Assembly: GCA_002354055.1 (NCBI GenBank)
Contig: DEKW01000009.1
Span: 25,065 to 89,064, forward strand
DNA from: Bacteroidales bacterium UBA2712
GTDB taxonomy: Bacteria > Bacteroidota > Bacteroidia > Bacteroidales > Paludibacteraceae
DNA: 64,000 bases
Reading direction: 5' to 3'
Below the pieces are notes generated by a model. It worked only from the letters and a program-made list of their open reading frames with translations. It ran no database searches and was not told where the DNA came from. This document shows, in pieces, positions 8,469-17,262 of this stretch. Position 1 is the first letter of the stretch, and every line of letters starts with the position of its first letter. A program made the translations under genes and the position numbers.

Positions 8469-10541
8469 TTAGTTGCGGAACTTGAGTTCGCCGTCGCGGA
8501 GCTCGACGATGACGGGTTTGGACTGATCGACCTTGCCGCCGATGATGGCCTTGGACAGTTCGTTGAGGACGAGGCGTTGGAGTGCTCTCTTGACAGGTCG
8601 TGCGCCGAACTGCGGGTCGTAGCCTTCCTTGGCGATATAGTTGATCGCATCGTCCGTGACGCGGAGGTCGATACCCTGGTCTTCAAGCATCTTATGGATG
8701 CGGCTGACTTGCAGACCGACGACTGCTTTGATGTCCGATTCGGTCAGTTCAGAGAAATGGATGATCTCATCGATACGATTGATGAACTCGGGTCGAACCT
8801 GTGCGCGGAGCTGCTCCTCCGTGAGGTTGGAAGTCATGATAATCAAGGTGTTCTTGAAATTGACCAAACGACCTTTGTTATCCGTCAGACGACCGTCATC
8901 GAGCACTTGCAGCAGGACGTTGAAGACATCCGGATGCGCTTTCTCTATCTCATCGAAGAGGACGACGGAGTAGGGTTTACGCCGGATGGCTTCGGTCAGC
9001 TGTCCGCCTTCATCGTAGCCCACGTATCCCGGAGGTGCACCGATGAGTCGCGTGGCGGAGAACTTCTCCTGGTACTCGGACATATCGATACGCGTCATCA
9101 TATTCTCGTCGTCGAAGAGGTAATCCGCGAGGGCTTTTGCCAACTCGGTCTTACCGACACCGGTGGTACCGAGGAAGATGAACGAGCCGATAGGACGTTT
9201 GGGATCCTGGAGTCCTGCACGGCTACGACGGATAGCGTCGGAGACCGCTTCAATAGCTTGGTCTTGACCGATGACACGTTTATGGAGCTCCTCCTCCAAG
9301 TGAAGCAGTTTGTCGCGCTCGGATTGCATCATCTTCGCAACCGGAATACCCGTCCAACGAGCTACTACTTCGGCTATATCGTCTTCATCGACTTCCTCTT
9401 TGATGAGGGAATCGGTACCGAGCTGATGCAGGGTGTCTTGCGCGGCTTTGATGTTCGCTTCAGCGGCAGGAATCTGGCTGTACCGGATCTCCGCTACCTT
9501 GCCGTAATCGCCTTCGCGCTCTGCTACTTCCGCCTGGTGTTTGAGGGTCTCGATACGCGCTTTCTCGTTCTGGATGGTAGCCACGTATCCTTTCTCTTTG
9601 TTCCAGCGTGCGTTGAGTTCGTCGGATTGTTTCTTCAGTTCTTTGAGTTGCTCCTCGATGGTTTTCAGTTTGGCATCGTCCTTATCCCGCTTGATGGCCT
9701 CGCGCTCGATCTCGAGTTGCTTGATCTGACGGTCGAGCGAGTCGATCTCTTCGGGCTTGGAGTCCACCTCCAGACGCAGTTTGGCTGCGGCTTCATCGAC
9801 CAAGTCAATCGCTTTATCAGGCAGGAAACGATCGGTTATATACCGTGCGGAGAGGGTTACTGCCGCGATGATGGCATCGTCTTTGATACGCACCTTGTGG
9901 TGGGTCTCGTAGCGCTCTTTCAGACCACGGAGGATAGAGATCGTCGCTGCCTCGTCCGGCTCATCGACCATCACTTTCTGGAACCGCCGCTCAAGGGCTT
10001 TATCGGTCTCAAAGTATTTCTGATACTCATCGAGGGTAGTAGCACCGATAGCGCGCAGGTCTCCACGTGCCAGCGCCGGTTTCAGGATGTTCGCTGCGTC
10101 CATCGCACCGGAAGATTTACCGGCTCCGACGAGGGTGTGTATCTCATCGATGAAGAGGATGATTTCTCCGGCCGCTGCCACTACTTCGTTGACGACGCCT
10201 TTGAGTCGCTCCTCAAACTCACCCTGGTACTTCGCACCCGCAATAAGGGCACCCATATCGAGGGAGTAGATCTGTTTCTTCTTCAGGTTCTCGGGCACAT
10301 CGCCACGTACGATACGATGGGCGAGGCCTTCCGCGATGGCAGTCTTACCGACACCCGGTTCGCCGATGAGGATCGGGTTGTTCTTCGTACGGCGGCTCAG
10401 GATCTGGAGCACACGCCGGATCTCGTCATCACGTCCGATGACGGGGTCTAACTTCCCCTCTCGAGCCCGCTCACAGAGGTTGATGGCGAACTTCTTGAGG
10501 TTCTCGTTTTGGTTGTTGGAATTGTAATTGTTCGTGTTCAT
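8469..10541 (-). CDS. clpB: ClpB-type disaggregase lacking the N-terminal domain
   Basis: 690 residues against about 860 for usual ClpB. After a short Asn-rich leader it enters NBD1 directly. Walker A GEPGVGKT is at 60-67 and Walker B around IDEIHT at 131-136. The M-domain coiled coil lies at about 258-375 and NBD2 carries GTTGVGKT at 458-465 and LFDEIEKA at 528-535. The substrate-binding Clp_N domain (about 140 residues) is absent. A second shortening follows sensor 1, where [20 protein letters not shown] lacks the usual 25-30 residue loop before the arginine-finger region. Both ATPase sites look intact, so it should act with DnaK on aggregates. No TAnnTTTG box was seen upstream. Confidence 0.93.
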   Translation of the reverse strand: MNTNNYNSNNQNENLKKFAINLCERAREGKLDPVIGRDDEIRRVLQILSRRTKNNPILIGEPGVGKTAIAEGLAHRIVRGDVPENLKKKQIYSLDMGALIAGAKYQGEFEERLKGVVNEVVAAAGEIILFIDEIHTLVGAGKSSGAMDAANILKPALARGDLRAIGATTLDEYQKYFETDKALERRFQKVMVDEPDEAATISILRGLKERYETHHKVRIKDDAIIAAVTLSARYITDRFLPDKAIDLVDEAAAKLRLEVDSKPEEIDSLDRQIKQLEIEREAIKRDKDDAKLKTIEEQLKELKKQSDELNARWNKEKGYVATIQNEKARIETLKHQAEVAEREGDYGKVAEIRYSQIPAAEANIKAAQDTLHQLGTDSLIKEEVDEDDIAEVVARWTGIPVAKMMQSERDKLLHLEEELHKRVIGQDQAIEAVSDAIRRSRAGLQDPKRPIGSFIFLGTTGVGKTELAKALADYLFDDENMMTRIDMSEYQEKFSATRLIGAPPGYVGYDEGGQLTEAIRRKPYSVVLFDEIEKAHPDVFNVLLQVLDDGRLTDNKGRLVNFKNTLIIMTSNLTEEQLRAQVRPEFINRIDEIIHFSELTESDIKAVVGLQVSRIHKMLEDQGIDLRVTDDAINYIAKEGYDPQFGARPVKRALQRLVLNELSKAIIGGKVDQSKPVIVELRDGELKFRN

Positions 10542-10568
10542 AGTTGTATATCGTTTAGTTATAATTTA

Positions 10569-10608
10569 CTAGGGTACTAGAGTTCTAGGGTACTAGAGTA
10601 CTAGTTCA
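10569..10608. repeat. CTAGNNNN array, five 8-bp units
   Basis: CTAGGGTA, CTAGAGTT, CTAGGGTA, CTAGAGTA and CTAGTTCA follow without gaps. The CTAG core is fixed and the other four bases vary. It lies in the 100-nt gap upstream of clpB. Arrays of the same design are at 46180-46219 and 52472-52503. Confidence 0.85.
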
Positions 10609-10641
10609 CTAAACAATACACAAACTATGTTCCAAATGCGT

Positions 10642-11364
10642 TCAGACTGACAAAATGGCAGAATCTTGCAGCCATTTGAGAAGCGCCGCCATGTTCGGGA
10701 AGACTTTGTCGGCATGCTCCGCTTCCAGATCAGAGTCGGGCAGAATACCCGTATTCACGGCGCAGGTGAAGAGTCCTGCGGCTTTCGCGGCACGAGTTCC
10801 CAAAGGAGCATTCTCCACCACCATACATTCCTCTTTTTTGAAACCGGAACGCTCCCAGGCTTTGAGGTACGGTTCGGGATTGGGCTTGCCGTACTTGACA
10901 TCAAAGGCAGAGATGATGCCCGTGAAGACCCCATCGAAAGTGTCGTTGAGCGAATTGATGAGGTTGCGTTGGCCCGAACCGGTAACGACCCAACATTGGA
11001 TGCCGTTCTTGTGCAGGTATTGCAGCACATCGCGCACCCCGGGAATGAGTGCGGGTAATTGTCCTTTGTTGAGTTGGAGGAAATAATTGGACTTGGTGGT
11101 GTATATATGGTCGATTAGTTCCTGCGGCGCGTCGGTACCGTGGAGGCGCTGGTAGATCTCGTTGATGACGCCGGAACCGGTTCTGCCCTCGTTGCGGTAA
11201 CAATCCATGGCGGTATAAGGCACGCCGTTCTCGTTCATCGCCATCTCCCAAGCCTTGGCGTGGCAAGGCATGGAGTCAAAAAGCACACCATCTTGGTCAA
11301 AAAATACTGCACGTATTTTTTGACTATTTACCATTTTATCATTTACCATTTTGTCATTTATCAT
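10642..11364 (-). CDS. HAD-superfamily hydrolase (beta-phosphoglucomutase-like)
   Basis: 240 residues, cytosolic. All four HAD motifs are present: FFDQDGVLFDS (nucleophile D23, acid D25), TGSG at 128-131, K160 in GKPNPEPY, and the acidic ENAPLG at 184-189. The helical cap between motifs I and II fits the subfamily that includes beta-phosphoglucomutase and sugar-phosphate phosphatases; the substrate cannot be told. It starts with an ATGA overlap on yggS and is the last gene of the nusB-led run. The first 13 residues (MINDKMVNDKMVN) are encoded by a short-word repeat array, so the ancestral start may have been further in. Confidence 0.88.
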   Translation of the reverse strand: MINDKMVNDKMVNSQKIRAVFFDQDGVLFDSMPCHAKAWEMAMNENGVPYTAMDCYRNEGRTGSGVINEIYQRLHGTDAPQELIDHIYTTKSNYFLQLNKGQLPALIPGVRDVLQYLHKNGIQCWVVTGSGQRNLINSLNDTFDGVFTGIISAFDVKYGKPNPEPYLKAWERSGFKKEECMVVENAPLGTRAAKAAGLFTCAVNTGILPDSDLEAEHADKVFPNMAALLKWLQDSAILSV

Positions 11365-11367
11365 TTA
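11326..11367. repeat. ATTTACC-type array forming the N-terminus of the HAD protein
   Basis: In coding sense the array is AAATGAC, AAAATGGT, AAATGAT, AAAATGGT, AAATAG (alternating 7 and 8 bp, net period 15). It encodes the repeated NDKMVNDKMVN at the start of the HAD protein. Related words occur at 11475-11520, 27871-27919, 38692-38730, 38877-38914 and 44184-44220. Confidence 0.85.
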
Positions 11368-12053
11368 TATGTCCTTTCGCCGAAGATGGAGGAGCCGATG
11401 CGAACCATGTTGGAGCCGCAGGCGATAGCTATCCGGTAGTCATCGGACATGCCCATGGAGAGGACTGCTGAGTTATTTACCATTTGGTCATTTACCATTT
11501 GGTCATTTATTGCGTCATTTAGACATTTTGCAGCCTCTTCGAAGCAGCGGCGGATTTCGGTCTCGTCGTCGGTGTTTGTCGCCATCGCCATGAGTCCAAC
11601 GATGCGTAATCCAGGCCAAGAGTCAGCGCTATGGTCTAGGATTGATTCGATTTTGGAAGGACTCAGGCCCGTTTTAGTCTCTTCTTTGGCTACGTGGATT
11701 TCGAGCAGGATATTTTGGACGATACCTTGCTTGATTGCCTCTTCGTTGAGTGCGTTCAAGAGTCGTTCGGAGTCCACGGAATGGATGAGGTATGGGCGGA
11801 GTTTGAGCAGGTCGCGCACTTTGTTGGTCTGCAAGTGTCCGATGAAATGCCAGTGGATGTCGTCGGGCAGAAGTGGCATTTTTTGTTTGAGTTCCTGGAC
11901 TCTGCTCTCGCCGAAATGTCGCTCTCCGGCGTCGTATGCTTCGCGTATCGCTTCTACGGGGTGGAACTTACTCACGCACACGAGCGTGACGTGCGCGGGT
12001 ATATGTGCGCGCACGTTCCGTATATTATTAGTAATAGAGAAGTCCGTCGGCAT
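11361..12053 (-). CDS. yggS: YggS-family PLP-homeostasis protein
   Basis: About 230 residues, a PLP-binding alanine-racemase-like TIM barrel that buffers free pyridoxal phosphate. VCVSKFHP carries the PLP lysine (K29 with this start), and family motifs HFGESRVQE, WHFIGHLQTNK and MGMSDDY are present. The start at 12053 makes a TAATG junction with glsB; an in-frame ATG at 12071 is possible but extends beyond the family N-terminus. Between the ATNTDDE helix and MGMSDDY the usual linker is replaced by NDQMVNDQMVNN, encoded by the array at 11475-11520. The catalytic core is intact. Confidence 0.92.
   Translation of the reverse strand: MPTDFSITNNIRNVRAHIPAHVTLVCVSKFHPVEAIREAYDAGERHFGESRVQELKQKMPLLPDDIHWHFIGHLQTNKVRDLLKLRPYLIHSVDSERLLNALNEEAIKQGIVQNILLEIHVAKEETKTGLSPSKIESILDHSADSWPGLRIVGLMAMATNTDDETEIRRCFEEAAKCLNDAINDQMVNDQMVNNSAVLSMGMSDDYRIAIACGSNMVRIGSSIFGERTYK
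11475..11520. repeat. ATTTACC-type array inside yggS
   Basis: In coding sense AAATGACC, AAATGGT, AAATGACC, AAATGGT (net period 15) run in frame through yggS and give NDQMVNDQMVNN. The array lies 108 nt from the copy in the next gene. Confidence 0.85.
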
Positions 12054-12985
12054 TATTGTTGGTTCAGCCATTGGATATACGGCGTGATATAACGTTCTTT
12101 TTTCTCCTGATAGACGGTATTGAGGTCCACCATGATTCCTGTCTCATAGACATTCGCCAGTTCATCATTGATGGCATTGCCGAAGAACTGCAGGTCGTTG
12201 GTGATGTTGAGATAGGCGGAGAACATAGGCGGGATGACGGTCCCTTGCTCGCGCACGGCATGCTGGAGAATATGGTAGTTCTCCTGCGGATCGGTGCCGG
12301 AGAAAGGCGAATGGGCTAATGGACGAATGGCTAAAGGATAATAGGGCGCGATGAGTCCTTCTTCACCTCTGTGGAAACGGTCGAGATAGGCGTAAATCAA
12401 CTCGCGCGCCGTGGCGTTGTAGTCCGGGTAGATGGTCACTTTGCCGATCATGTATTGGAGCTGCGGGTGATTGTGCATGATTGCGCCAATACCGTCCCAG
12501 ATGTTATCCAAGGCGAAGAGCGCCTTGACACCCATCTCGCGTTTCTGGTACATCGGTTGAACGAACGCCCGGCCGAACTCAATGGTCTTGGGCAGGTAGT
12601 CGCGGATGAAGCGCTCCGAGTAATGGAAGAGGTGAGCGGAGGTGATGAACGGTTGTCCGTCACGAATCTCCGCTTCGCTACCTAACAAATAGCGATAACC
12701 GCCGATGATCTGGCGGTGCTCCTGATCCCAGACGAGGAGTTGGTGATAGGGTTTGGGCATTGTGTCCATCTCATCTATATCCATCTCCCGTCCGGTAGCT
12801 CCGCCACCATCTCGGTAGCTGATCTCACGCAGTCGCGCAATCTCACGCATGACGTTGGGGCATTCGTGCGAAGTGATGTCATAGATGAGGTTGTCCGCCT
12901 TGTTGGACGGACGGAGCAAATGCCCCTCCAACTCTTTCTCCAGGAGGTCTCTGTCAACTTCAGGAATTATTGCTTGCATATACAA
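12053..12985 (-). CDS. glsB: Glycine N-acyltransferase GlsB-like (GNAT fold)
   Basis: 310 residues resembling the N-acyltransferase GlsB that makes N-acyl glycine in Bacteroides (OlsB-like GNAT family). The segment HQLLVWDQEHRQIIGGYRYL is the acyl-donor strand, TIEFGRAFVQPMYQ the conserved motif, and IPPMFSAYLNI the C-terminal family block. It overlaps glsA by 26 nt, and an internal ATG at 12979 is also possible. Co-location with glsA supports glycine-lipid synthesis at the inner membrane. An 8-bp array at 12307-12338 adds a LAIRPLAHSPF loop where relatives are shorter. Confidence 0.82.
   Translation of the reverse strand: MYMQAIIPEVDRDLLEKELEGHLLRPSNKADNLIYDITSHECPNVMREIARLREISYRDGGGATGREMDIDEMDTMPKPYHQLLVWDQEHRQIIGGYRYLLGSEAEIRDGQPFITSAHLFHYSERFIRDYLPKTIEFGRAFVQPMYQKREMGVKALFALDNIWDGIGAIMHNHPQLQYMIGKVTIYPDYNATARELIYAYLDRFHRGEEGLIAPYYPLAIRPLAHSPFSGTDPQENYHILQHAVREQGTVIPPMFSAYLNITNDLQFFGNAINDELANVYETGIMVDLNTVYQEKKERYITPYIQWLNQQ
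12307..12338. repeat. 8-bp word array inside glsB
   Basis: GCGAATGG, GCTAATGG and ACGAATGG, then the degenerate CTAAAGGA, lie in frame. On the coding strand they give the loop YPLAIRPLAHSPF. Confidence 0.7.
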
Positions 12986-13793
12986 TAGATTTTACGTATT
13001 GAGCCCATTGTTTGGGTGTTTTCGAATTATCAAAAGTGGTATAGGGAATAGGCGGCAGGACGTGCACGCGGAAGTGTTTGCCACGCGCGCCGTACATCTC
13101 GTCCACGAGGTAGAGCATCTCGATATTGAGCTTGATATGCAGCAGTTTGCGGATGTACGCGAGGGCGTAGAAGAAACGGCTGTTTTTTCCCTCAAAATAG
13201 ATAGGCACTATGTCTCGCTGGTACTCCCGGGCCCGCTGGATGAAGTTCTTTTGCCATTCCAGGTCCTGGATCTGCCATCGATGGTTGATGCGTTGGAGGC
13301 GGCTGCAAGCGCCCGCGGGAAAGGTCAAGACGTCTGTCTCGGACTCCCACATGTCTTGCTGGCGGAGGGCTTGTTCTTTGCTCAAAGAGCCGGTTTTGCT
13401 GACCGGAGCCCAAAGGCCTGCGATGGGTTTCATGAACATCAGCAGTTCATTGACGATGACTTTGAGTTCGCGTTTCTCTTGGCGCGAGTCGTGAATCATC
13501 TGTGCGATAATCATGCCGTCCAGACCACCTAAGGGGTGGTTGGAGGCGAAGATAACCGGTTTGCCGTCGGTGGGGATGTTTTCAATACCTTCGATGGCGG
13601 CAGTACAACATAACTCCTCATCGAGCACACGGCGGATGAAGTCGTATCCCTCCAGATCGGGGTACTTGCGCAGGAAAGCATTCATCTGCTTCACATGCAC
13701 GATGCGCTCCAGATACCGAATCAGGAAACCCGGTATATGCGCCTTCGGTGCTTTCTCCCGAAGAATGGCTCGTATGTCGAACTGCAACGGCAT
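12960..13793 (-). CDS. glsA: GlsA-like O-acyltransferase (PlsC family)
   Basis: 277 residues of the lysophospholipid acyltransferase family. The catalytic motif is NHPLGGLD (H86 ... D92), the HX5D spacing used by the hemolysin-type subfamily, followed by FPAG at 157-160 in place of FPEG. In Bacteroides the partner of GlsB adds the second acyl chain to N-acyl glycine; the adjacent overlapping genes here indicate the same two-step pathway. It starts by a TAATG junction with the DUF4494 gene. No transmembrane segment is obvious, so peripheral membrane association is likely. Confidence 0.83.
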   Translation of the reverse strand: MPLQFDIRAILREKAPKAHIPGFLIRYLERIVHVKQMNAFLRKYPDLEGYDFIRRVLDEELCCTAAIEGIENIPTDGKPVIFASNHPLGGLDGMIIAQMIHDSRQEKRELKVIVNELLMFMKPIAGLWAPVSKTGSLSKEQALRQQDMWESETDVLTFPAGACSRLQRINHRWQIQDLEWQKNFIQRAREYQRDIVPIYFEGKNSRFFYALAYIRKLLHIKLNIEMLYLVDEMYGARGKHFRVHVLPPIPYTTFDNSKTPKQWAQYVKSIVYASNNS

Positions 13794-14209
13794 TATTGAA
13801 CGGCGTGGAGGATATCGACGATCGGCGTTTTAGCAATGGAAATCAGCTCACAGTCATAGGAATTGAGTGCTTGTTTGAGCGCTTCAGCTGCGTCCGTGAG
13901 GGTGTTCGCCTCAATCAAAACCGCCACATTCTTACGGGTCTCTTTCTCGCCGTCGATGGTGATCATCTCCACGCGGGCTTTATACCAGAAAGCGCCATCG
14001 GGGTTGGCGAAGGTCTCAAAGAACTGCGAGCGTTTGCAGTTCTGCACTTCGCAATCGCCGAAGATGAAGGGTTTGATCTCCTCCATGAGGCAGTTCTCCG
14101 CATCTGCAAAACTGACAGCGCCGTCAATGAGATAGGTCTCTTTTACCTTGCCGGGATTGTCCTCTCCGGTTTGACGGTCATACTTAACTTTAATCTCGTG
14201 ATAAATCAT
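13793..14209 (-). CDS. DUF4494 protein
   Basis: 138 residues matching DUF4494, a Bacteroidota family of unknown function. The visible pattern is a beta-rich N-terminus (MIYHEIKVKYDRQ), KVKETYLIDGAVSFADAE, and a helix-strand C-terminal half ending VDILHAVQ. No signal peptide or membrane segment is seen. It is coupled to glsA by TAATG and lies 5 nt after the phosphatase-like gene. A DNA-binding or phage-related role has been suggested for some relatives, but nothing in this sequence proves it. Confidence 0.8.
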   Translation of the reverse strand: MIYHEIKVKYDRQTGEDNPGKVKETYLIDGAVSFADAENCLMEEIKPFIFGDCEVQNCKRSQFFETFANPDGAFWYKARVEMITIDGEKETRKNVAVLIEANTLTDAAEALKQALNSYDCELISIAKTPIVDILHAVQ

Positions 14210-14214
14210 ATTAT

Positions 14215-15675
14215 TTAGAATATTAAATCAACAATATCGGTTGCATCGAGGTTGCCTTGCGGCATGGGGCGGATGGCTCCGCTCCAGAGCAAGAGAGGCG
14301 ATGCGGGGTTATCGTCGATGACGTGATCCACGGTCTTTTTCTCATCCTGCATCATCCGCCATCCGGGTTGTAGTAGATAGACCACATCGCCGGTATGTCG
14401 TTTGCAGAGGGATGATCCCAAAGCCGGATAGGTCATGGCTTCATGGCCCGGCATGGCAATCTGTACCCCCTCAAAATCCATGAGGAAATTTGCCACTTGG
14501 CGTTGGATGGTCTCCAGATTCAGGCGTTTCTGCTCGATGAGCGTGCGGTTGAGATAGATCGACTGTCCATAGACGCCATCGACCCATCGCTCGTGTCCGT
14601 AGAGCGCCATGAGATAAGTGCCTGTGAGGGCTGCAGCGCGGTCGGCATTAAAGGTCTGCACCGGCATGTGAATGTCGCTCAGAGTCTGCGCGTCCGTGCC
14701 TTTGATAGGTCTGCCGACCACAAGAATCTGGTAGTTACTGCGCCCGATGCGTTTATCGAGTTGCTCCATGAGGAAGCCTAAATCCTGATTGAGACGGAGG
14801 TACATGTCTTCGTGTTCGGCAGAAGCGATGCGGTCAGATTGCGCAGCGGGGCTGAGGGAGTTGAGTTGCAGCATCAACATGTCCGGCGTAGCGTCCATAC
14901 CGAGTTTCTCGTCCCGTTGGAGCGCCAGCGCCAGTTCGATGACTAAGGTGTTCGCTTCGGGCGAATGCAAGAGGACGTCCTTCACGTCGTACGAGAAACC
15001 TTTCTTCCGCTCCTGGTCGGTAGGCGAGGTATATGCGGGTATATCCATGCGAGGCGTCCACTGGCGTGCCGCCATGGAAGAGACGCGCATCATCTTGTTT
15101 TGCTCATAAGCGGAAGAAGGCAGGCCTTCCGTGTAAGCCGCGGTAGCCACCCATTGCAGTTCTTTCTCGCTGAGCCAGCAGCAAGCGTTAGCGCAGTGAC
15201 CCGCCAGAAGGATGGTCGTGGGACCTTGAATGCCGATAGCGTAGATCTTCGCGGAAGGATAGCTGAGCCGCATCCGATCCGTCATGGTCTGGGAGAGCAG
15301 GGCTTTGGCCGATAGATGTTCCTGTGTGCCAATGCCCCTTACAGAAGGGTCTTCGAGCATGGAATGGGTCTTTCTGTCAGAGCGGGAGTAATACAGATCC
15401 GCAGTATAACCATGCCTATCCGGTGTCGTTCCGGTCATGAGCGTCGCAGCTGTCTCGTTGCCTCCAAAGACCAGATGGGGATACGTGATACGGGTCTGGA
15501 AGGCCTCTTCGCTAAGCGTGCGAAGACCGCCTTGCTGCCAGTAGGGACGCAGCGTAGCGAGGTTCTCGGACGTCAGCCCGTCCACCACAGCGACTACCGT
15601 CAGCCGCGGGGCTGCCAACAACGGAAGAGCCGTGAGAAGGGCTATTAACGTAATATATATATGAATCTTGCGCAT
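14215..15675 (-). CDS. Alkaline-phosphatase-fold protein, probable pseudoenzyme
   Basis: 486 residues, exported (start at 15675 chosen because MRKIHIYITLIALLTALPLL is a signal peptide; the longer frame upstream is not typical). The fold of the PafA/nucleotide-pyrophosphatase group is recognisable from VAVVDGL, the LMTGTTPDRHGY turn and the C-terminal SPLLLWSGAI strand. Key residues look lost. The nucleophile region reads YPHLVFGGNETAAT without the usual T-x-x-G-H, and the metal-binding TADHG motif is replaced by LVVGRPI. It may therefore bind rather than hydrolyse phosphoesters. It overlaps the DUF4105 gene by 31 nt. Confidence 0.78.
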   Translation of the reverse strand: MRKIHIYITLIALLTALPLLAAPRLTVVAVVDGLTSENLATLRPYWQQGGLRTLSEEAFQTRITYPHLVFGGNETAATLMTGTTPDRHGYTADLYYSRSDRKTHSMLEDPSVRGIGTQEHLSAKALLSQTMTDRMRLSYPSAKIYAIGIQGPTTILLAGHCANACCWLSEKELQWVATAAYTEGLPSSAYEQNKMMRVSSMAARQWTPRMDIPAYTSPTDQERKKGFSYDVKDVLLHSPEANTLVIELALALQRDEKLGMDATPDMLMLQLNSLSPAAQSDRIASAEHEDMYLRLNQDLGFLMEQLDKRIGRSNYQILVVGRPIKGTDAQTLSDIHMPVQTFNADRAAALTGTYLMALYGHERWVDGVYGQSIYLNRTLIEQKRLNLETIQRQVANFLMDFEGVQIAMPGHEAMTYPALGSSLCKRHTGDVVYLLQPGWRMMQDEKKTVDHVIDDNPASPLLLWSGAIRPMPQGNLDATDIVDLIF

Positions 15676-16634
15676 AGATGTGTCAATGGAAGGATGATTA
15701 GCCGCCATCCGAATCCGACGAGCGGGTGGCAGGAGAAAAACGTCAAAAAGGCTACTAAAAGCAGCAGTAGGCCGTACAGGCATACAAAGATTATATCTAT
15801 CCACCGTGAGCGTTTCATGCGGCGGCGGTCCCACCAACTGATGAGGCACACGAAGAGAAAATATAATGCTAAGCCGAACGGCCATGAAGCGTACCAAGGC
15901 GTGTGCGGCCGTTCGAAGGTGCCGATCTGTCCTTCTCTAACTAGCGGTGTGCCGTTGCTTATGCGGGCTTGCGCCACGTATAGCATCAGTTCTTCGGGCA
16001 GGAAGAGCCGTTGGGTATCCGTCATGGGCTTATCGGCCTTGGGACCGAAGAGCAGGTTGATGCCTGCGTTCGCCCAAGTCATAGAACCGGTATATCGGCG
16101 GATGAAACGGCGATAGGTCGTGCCGGTATAACCCGTGTAGTCCGAATGGATGGTGTCGCCTAAAGCCTTCTGTATCAACAAGTAAGGCCGTGTGGCGCAG
16201 TTGTCGAAGACGAAGTTATAGAGGTATTGCCGGTTATCGGGTTCGTAGTTGAGAACCAGCGCCTGCCAGATCTCATTTCGCTGTGAAGGAGTGAGATTCA
16301 GCACCTGCTCATAGACAGGCCGGTGCTCCTCTTCGTACTCGCGCATAAACCACCAATAGGGGGAAACGCCCAACTCGTACCAGGTTTCGCCCCGTACGAA
16401 TTTCCAATAGAAATGGTCGGTGTTAAAATCGAAGATTCCGTAGTTGAAGACGAGGTCAAGATCGTTTGCTTCGTCTGTCACGCGTATCGCTGTATGGCCG
16501 TAGCGCGCGTAGAGTTCTTCACCCGGTGTGCAGGTCAAGAGAGATATCTGCGCCTCCTCACTCAAACCCTGCGCTTGCACCCCGATCCAGGCGGATAAGC
16601 AGAGGATAAATATGTAGAGTCTCTTATAGCGCAT
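15645..16634 (-). CDS. DUF4105 membrane protein, Lnb-type lipoprotein N-acyltransferase candidate
   Basis: About 329 residues from an ATG at 16634, giving the signal sequence MRYKRLYIFILCLSAWIGVQ (an ATG at 16658 is an alternative). The N-terminal periplasmic domain is NlpC/P60-like, with H47 in YARYGHTAIRV and C146 in FVFDNCATRPY as candidate catalytic residues. Three transmembrane helices close the protein. DUF4105 proteins of Bacteroides have, to my knowledge, been reported as lipoprotein N-acyltransferases (Lnb); the assignment here rests on family and motifs. It sits in a run of lipid and envelope genes, which fits. Confidence 0.75.
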   Translation of the reverse strand: MRYKRLYIFILCLSAWIGVQAQGLSEEAQISLLTCTPGEELYARYGHTAIRVTDEANDLDLVFNYGIFDFNTDHFYWKFVRGETWYELGVSPYWWFMREYEEEHRPVYEQVLNLTPSQRNEIWQALVLNYEPDNRQYLYNFVFDNCATRPYLLIQKALGDTIHSDYTGYTGTTYRRFIRRYTGSMTWANAGINLLFGPKADKPMTDTQRLFLPEELMLYVAQARISNGTPLVREGQIGTFERPHTPWYASWPFGLALYFLFVCLISWWDRRRMKRSRWIDIIFVCLYGLLLLLVAFLTFFSCHPLVGFGWRLIILPLTHLCARFIYILR

Positions 16635-17262
16635 AATTGAAAATACAATAGGGAACAAAGGTACAGATCATGCCGAGCAGCCATCCGGTGCAGACCTGCG
16701 CGGCGGTATGTGCGTCAAGATACAGCCGTGCCCACATCAGGAGCCATGACAGGCCTAAGAAAAGACATAGTGTGCCCCAAGTCGGGTAGGCACCTAACCC
16801 CAGGCAGTAAGTGAGCACCCCACCCATGAGGCCGCCTAATCCGGTCAGGTGTGCGCTGATCTTCCACCAGTGATTGATGATGGCGACCAGGCCGATTGCC
16901 AGCGTAGCACCGATAGCTACGCAGCTGATGAAGACAGGCGCATGGAGAATTTGTACCAGTAGATAACTCCAGAATCCAAAGCCTAAAGCGGAATATAAAT
17001 ACGGAATCGTGCGCTCGCGCGGGTCGTCTATATTCAGGTCCTTCACGTCTCCTTTCTTCATCATGATCCAGATAGCGGTGATAGGAAGCAGGCAGGTGAG
17101 GATAAACGTCCCGATAACAGCCACCGCCACCCAGACCCCGGCAAGCGGGGCTATGTGCAGCGAATAGGCATAGCAAAAAAGCGCTATGCCGTACGTCGGC
17201 ACGAAAAGCGGGTAGAGTACCACGCTCAGGGTTTTGGCTATTATGTCCAGGATTTTTGTCAT
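16624..17262 (-). CDS. PAP2-family membrane phosphatase
   Basis: 212 residues with about six transmembrane helices. PAP2 motifs are present in modified form: KISAHLTGLGG in place of PSGH, and ARLYLDAHTAAQVCTG for the final histidine motif, with the last acid replaced by Q as in many Bacteroidetes members. The substrate is probably a lipid phosphate or polyprenyl pyrophosphate in the inner membrane. It is coupled to rpoN by an ATGA overlap. Confidence 0.8.
   Translation of the reverse strand: MTKILDIIAKTLSVVLYPLFVPTYGIALFCYAYSLHIAPLAGVWVAVAVIGTFILTCLLPITAIWIMMKKGDVKDLNIDDPRERTIPYLYSALGFGFWSYLLVQILHAPVFISCVAIGATLAIGLVAIINHWWKISAHLTGLGGLMGGVLTYCLGLGAYPTWGTLCLFLGLSWLLMWARLYLDAHTAAQVCTGWLLGMICTFVPYCIFNYAL

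Noticed and set aside
8436..10451. Long plus-strand open frame opposite clpB
   Set aside because: It mirrors the clpB codons, has no recognisable domains and no promoter; ClpB on the minus strand explains the conservation.
15676..15897. N-terminal extension of the phosphatase-like protein
   Set aside because: It would place an unrelated, Pro/Arg-rich stretch before a clear signal peptide and overlaps the DUF4105 gene.
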